Source: Desulfocapsaceae bacterium (lineage in GTDB: Bacteria; Desulfobacterota; Desulfobulbia; Desulfobulbales; Desulfocapsaceae). From it: a stretch of DNA of 64,000 nucleotides. Shown here one piece after another: positions 61,865 through 64,000 of the stretch. The position numbers were made by a program, and so were the translations under genes. The stretch lies in NCBI GenBank assembly GCA_031292275.1, contig JARLHL010000047.1, positions 46,713 to 110,712 on the forward strand, written 5' to 3'. A model generated the notes under the pieces. That model searched no databases. It was given only the letters and a program-made list of their open reading frames with translations, and was not told where the DNA came from. The first letter of the stretch is position 1. Each line of letters begins with the position of its first letter.

Positions 61865-62508
61865 AATTTTTTATAGATACCGCGAACATCGATGAGATAA
61901 AAAAAGGTCTGGAGATGGGCATGGTTGATGGCGTTACCACCAACCCCTCCCTTGTCGCCAAAGAGGACAAGCCATTTACTGAAATACTCCAGGAGATCTG
62001 CCGGATTGTCGACGGTCCCGTCAGTGCCGAGGTGGTCAGTCTCGATGCCGACGGCATGTGCAGGGAGGCAAAGGTCCTGGCGGCGATGAGCGAGAATATC
62101 GTCATCAAGATTCCGATGATCGTCGAAGGACTCAAGGCGGTCAAACGACTGACCGCGGAGGGCATCAAGACCAATGTCACTCTGGTCTTCTCCTCGGCCC
62201 AGGCCCTGCTTGCGGCCAAGGCCGGTGCGACCTATGTCAGTCCCTTCGTCGGTCGGCTGGACGATATCGGCACCCAGGGTATGGATCTGATCAGCGACAT
62301 CATGACTGTCTACCGGAATTATGGCTATGAAAGCGAGGTGATCGTCGCCAGCGTCAGGAATCCCCTGCACGTGATGGATGCGGCGATGATCGGTGCCGAT
62401 ATCGCGACTATTCCGCTGAAGGTGATTGAACAGCTGGCCAGGCATCCCCTGACCACCAGCGGGGTGGCGCAGTTCCTGGCTGACTGGGAGAAGAGGAAGA
62501 AAGAATAG
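61861..62508 (+). CDS. fsa: Transaldolase / fructose-6-phosphate aldolase-type (MipB family)
   Basis: 215 residues, the short single-domain form. [33 protein letters not shown], the Schiff-base lysine in [36 protein letters not shown] and [20 protein letters not shown]. Either transaldolase or fructose-6-phosphate aldolase; the subgroup cannot be settled by eye, though transaldolase is commoner in anaerobes lacking the long enzyme. Confidence 0.92.
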   Translation: MKFFIDTANIDEIKKGLEMGMVDGVTTNPSLVAKEDKPFTEILQEICRIVDGPVSAEVVSLDADGMCREAKVLAAMSENIVIKIPMIVEGLKAVKRLTAEGIKTNVTLVFSSAQALLAAKAGATYVSPFVGRLDDIGTQGMDLISDIMTVYRNYGYESEVIVASVRNPLHVMDAAMIGADIATIPLKVIEQLARHPLTTSGVAQFLADWEKRKKE

Positions 62509-62570
62509 AAAATCTGAAAATTGCTGGACAGGTCCTGTTGAGTTTGAGAATTCTACTGAAGACGAAAACC

Positions 62571-63251
62571 ATGAGACACATATCCGGATCTCTTGTTATG
62601 CTGCTGGCCGTTGCCGTCCTGAGTCTTTGGCGGGGGAGCGTGCAGGCCGCCATTTACCAATGCACAAACAGCAGGGGGAGTGTGAGTTTTACCAATGCTC
62701 CGACCTCGCAGAACTGCCGTGTCCTGGAAGAGGAAGCGCGACCTGCTCTATCAACGTCGAGCCGGGGCTTTCATTTCTATGACAGCTTCAGTGAAGGATC
62801 AGGCCTGTATGATCAGCATATTAAGGTCGTCAGTTTCCGGTACGGGGTGGATCCAAACCTGGTCAAGGCCATGATACGAGCTGAATCGGATTTCGATCGC
62901 AACGCCATTTCCAAACGGGGGGCCCAGGGCCTGATGCAGCTGATGCCGGGAACGGCCAGGGACCTGAATGTGATAAATCCCTTTGATCCGCGGGAAAATA
63001 TTGACGGCGGTGTCCGGTATATTCGTGCCATTCTCGACTCCTTCGATGGAAACCTCCCCTTGAGCCTTGCGGCCTATAATGCGGGACCGAACCTGGTGAA
63101 GCGCTGCCAGAGGATCCCTGAAATTCCCGAGACCGTCGAATATGTTAAGAGGGTGCTCGCCTATTACAGGGGGTATAAGGGAGGGGGGGGAATCGAGAGA
63201 ATTTCCATGCCATCGGTCATCAGGGTTCGTGAACTGGTAACTGAGAATTGA
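62571..63251 (+). CDS. Lytic transglycosylase (SLT family) with N-terminal DUF4124-like segment
   Basis: 226 residues from the ATG at 62571, which gives a clean signal peptide (SLVMLLAVAVLSLWRGSVQA); a TTG start at 62538 is possible. The mature end AIYQCTNSRGSVSFTNAPTS matches DUF4124. The SLT domain has the catalytic Glu in MIRAESDFDRNAISKRGAQ, then GLMQLMPGTARDL, VRYIRAILDSFDGNLPLSLA and AYNAGPNLV. Cleaves peptidoglycan glycan strands in the periplasm. Confidence 0.92.
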   Translation: MRHISGSLVMLLAVAVLSLWRGSVQAAIYQCTNSRGSVSFTNAPTSQNCRVLEEEARPALSTSSRGFHFYDSFSEGSGLYDQHIKVVSFRYGVDPNLVKAMIRAESDFDRNAISKRGAQGLMQLMPGTARDLNVINPFDPRENIDGGVRYIRAILDSFDGNLPLSLAAYNAGPNLVKRCQRIPEIPETVEYVKRVLAYYRGYKGGGGIERISMPSVIRVRELVTEN

Positions 63252-63288
63252 CGCCGGTTTTCGACGATTCTGCAAGGCAGGTGGATGG

Positions 63289-63852
63289 ATGAAACAATTG
63301 CTAAGCGTACCGAATATGCTGACGGGCTTCAGGCTGGTATTAATACCGGTGCTGATCGTTCTCTTTTCGGTCAAGCAGACGACCGGAATAGAGCTTGCGA
63401 CCTTCTGTGTCTTCGCCATAGCTGCGGGTACCGACTTTGTTGATGGGTATGTGGCCAGAAAATATGATATTGAGACTGTACTGGGCAAGCTGATGGATCC
63501 CATTGCCGACAAGGCACTGGTTACCACCGCCTTGATCATGCTAATTCCTCTGCATAAGATCCCTGCCTGGGTCTGTCTGCTGATCATCTGCAGGGAGATT
63601 ATCGTTACCGGCTTCAGAGGCTTGGTCGCAACCACAGGGAAGGTGGTCGCCGCAGGGCGGATCGGCAAGATAAAAAGCAATTTTCAGTATTTCGGGTTGG
63701 GTTTCCTGATCTTTCCCCTGGGGGTGCTCCAGGTTCCGGAACAGTACAGGATAGGGAGGATGCTGATTTATGCCTCCCTGGTGCTGGCAATCTGGTCAGG
63801 AATTACCTATTTTTACAAGTTACGGCGCATCTTTCTGGAGACAGCCAGGTAA
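63289..63852 (+). CDS. pgsA: CDP-diacylglycerol--glycerol-3-phosphate 3-phosphatidyltransferase
   Basis: 187 residues with four to five membrane helices. The CDP-alcohol phosphotransferase motif D-x2-DG-x2-AR-x8-G-x3-D-x3-D is visible in TDFVDGYVARKYDIETVLGK and then LMDPIADK. Starts LLSVPNMLTGFRLVLIPVLI, typical of PgsA. Makes phosphatidylglycerophosphate. 61 bases before the tRNA gene. Confidence 0.94.
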   Translation: MKQLLSVPNMLTGFRLVLIPVLIVLFSVKQTTGIELATFCVFAIAAGTDFVDGYVARKYDIETVLGKLMDPIADKALVTTALIMLIPLHKIPAWVCLLIICREIIVTGFRGLVATTGKVVAAGRIGKIKSNFQYFGLGFLIFPLGVLQVPEQYRIGRMLIYASLVLAIWSGITYFYKLRRIFLETAR

Positions 63853-63872
63853 AGGCGCGGTAGCCTTTCCTC

Positions 63873-63902
63873 TTGACTGACAGGGAAGATCTGAGGTATA
63901 AA
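63873..63902 (+). promoter_or_regulatory. Sigma-70 promoter of tRNA-Leu
   Basis: TTGACT (63873-63878) and TATAAA (63897-63902) with an 18-base spacer; the tRNA begins 11 bases after the -10 box. Confidence 0.8.
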
Positions 63903-63913
63903 ACGCTTTCACC

Positions 63914-64000
63914 GCCGGAGTGGTGAAACTGGTAGACGCACGGGACTCAAAATCCCGCGACCGCAAGGTCATGTCGGTTCGATTCCGACCTCCGGCACCA
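63914..64000 (+). tRNA. tRNA-Leu (anticodon CAA)
   Basis: 87 bases. Acceptor stem GCCGGAG / CTCCGGC, D-arm GGTGAAACTGGTAGACGC, anticodon stem CGGGA-CTCAAAA-TCCCG giving anticodon CAA, a long class II variable arm (CGACCGCAAGGTCAT), T-arm GTCGG-TTCGATT-CCGAC, discriminator A and encoded CCA. Ends at the last base of the window. Confidence 0.97.

Overview
The window is a 64 kb piece of a GC-rich Gram-negative chromosome, most likely a strictly anaerobic, sulfate-reducing-type member of the Desulfobacterota (former Deltaproteobacteria). The evidence is a TunR-type regulator (a dead Xer recombinase fold plus molybdate/tungstate-binding domains, known from sulfate-reducing deltaproteobacteria), a four-subunit KorDABC ferredoxin oxidoreductase, a TRAP transporter with a TatT lipoprotein, LPS-export genes (lptA, lptB), and rpoN with NtrC-family regulation. 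No genus can be fixed from the sequence alone.

Layout. Bases 1-1406 hold the 3' part of an acyl-CoA ligase. A small AT-richer island (about 1.44-2.6 kb) follows: an XRE-type helix-turn-helix/VOC protein between two REP-like repeats, its C-terminus running antisense through a decayed RAYT transposase. Bases 2626-10930 (minus) are a complete moxR-DUF58-DUF4381-batA-batB/C-batD-batE operon. Bases 11.2-17.2 kb (plus) carry korDABC and a large NAD-type glutamate dehydrogenase, linking 2-oxoacid oxidation to glutamate. A two-component pair (17.25-20.1 kb, minus) resembles the regulators of proteobacterial dedicated sortase systems, but no sortase is present. A lipoprotein cytochrome c follows, then a divergent TSUP permease/tunR pair with a 32-bp operator-like inverted repeat. 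A histone-deacetylase-like hydrolase and a glcD/glcF-type 2-hydroxyacid dehydrogenase come next.

Bases 27.4-33.3 kb are an accessory stretch of small or orphan genes. Two small membrane-protein genes are each preceded by the same six-unit direct-repeat array with Pho-box-like CTGTCAT units. A glycosyltransferase, a structured 737-base gap, hpt, a gamma-carbonic-anhydrase-like protein and a small Arg-rich protein ending in a FliM-like EINDLL motif complete it.

The most unusual locus is 33.4-44.1 kb (plus). An NtrC-family regulator is followed by a dyad and a -24/-12 promoter. Then come a small membrane protein, a membrane PAS histidine kinase, a stand-alone receiver, a TorD-like chaperone fused to a molybdopterin oxidoreductase, a GAF/PAS protein with a histidine-kinase phosphoacceptor helix but no ATPase domain, and a TSUP permease split over two genes, the first with a large extracytoplasmic region. 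This looks like a self-contained sensory/redox/export module.

The rest is mostly housekeeping. A TRAP operon with TatT (44.2-47.9 kb, minus) is followed by rpoN-lptB-lptA (minus). A long biosynthetic series then runs on the plus strand: argB-D-F-G-H, an LptM-like lipoprotein with fibronectin-like domains, dapF, dapA, dapB and folK. A TRASH-like small protein with transaldolase, a lytic transglycosylase, pgsA and tRNA-Leu(CAA) end the window at its last base.
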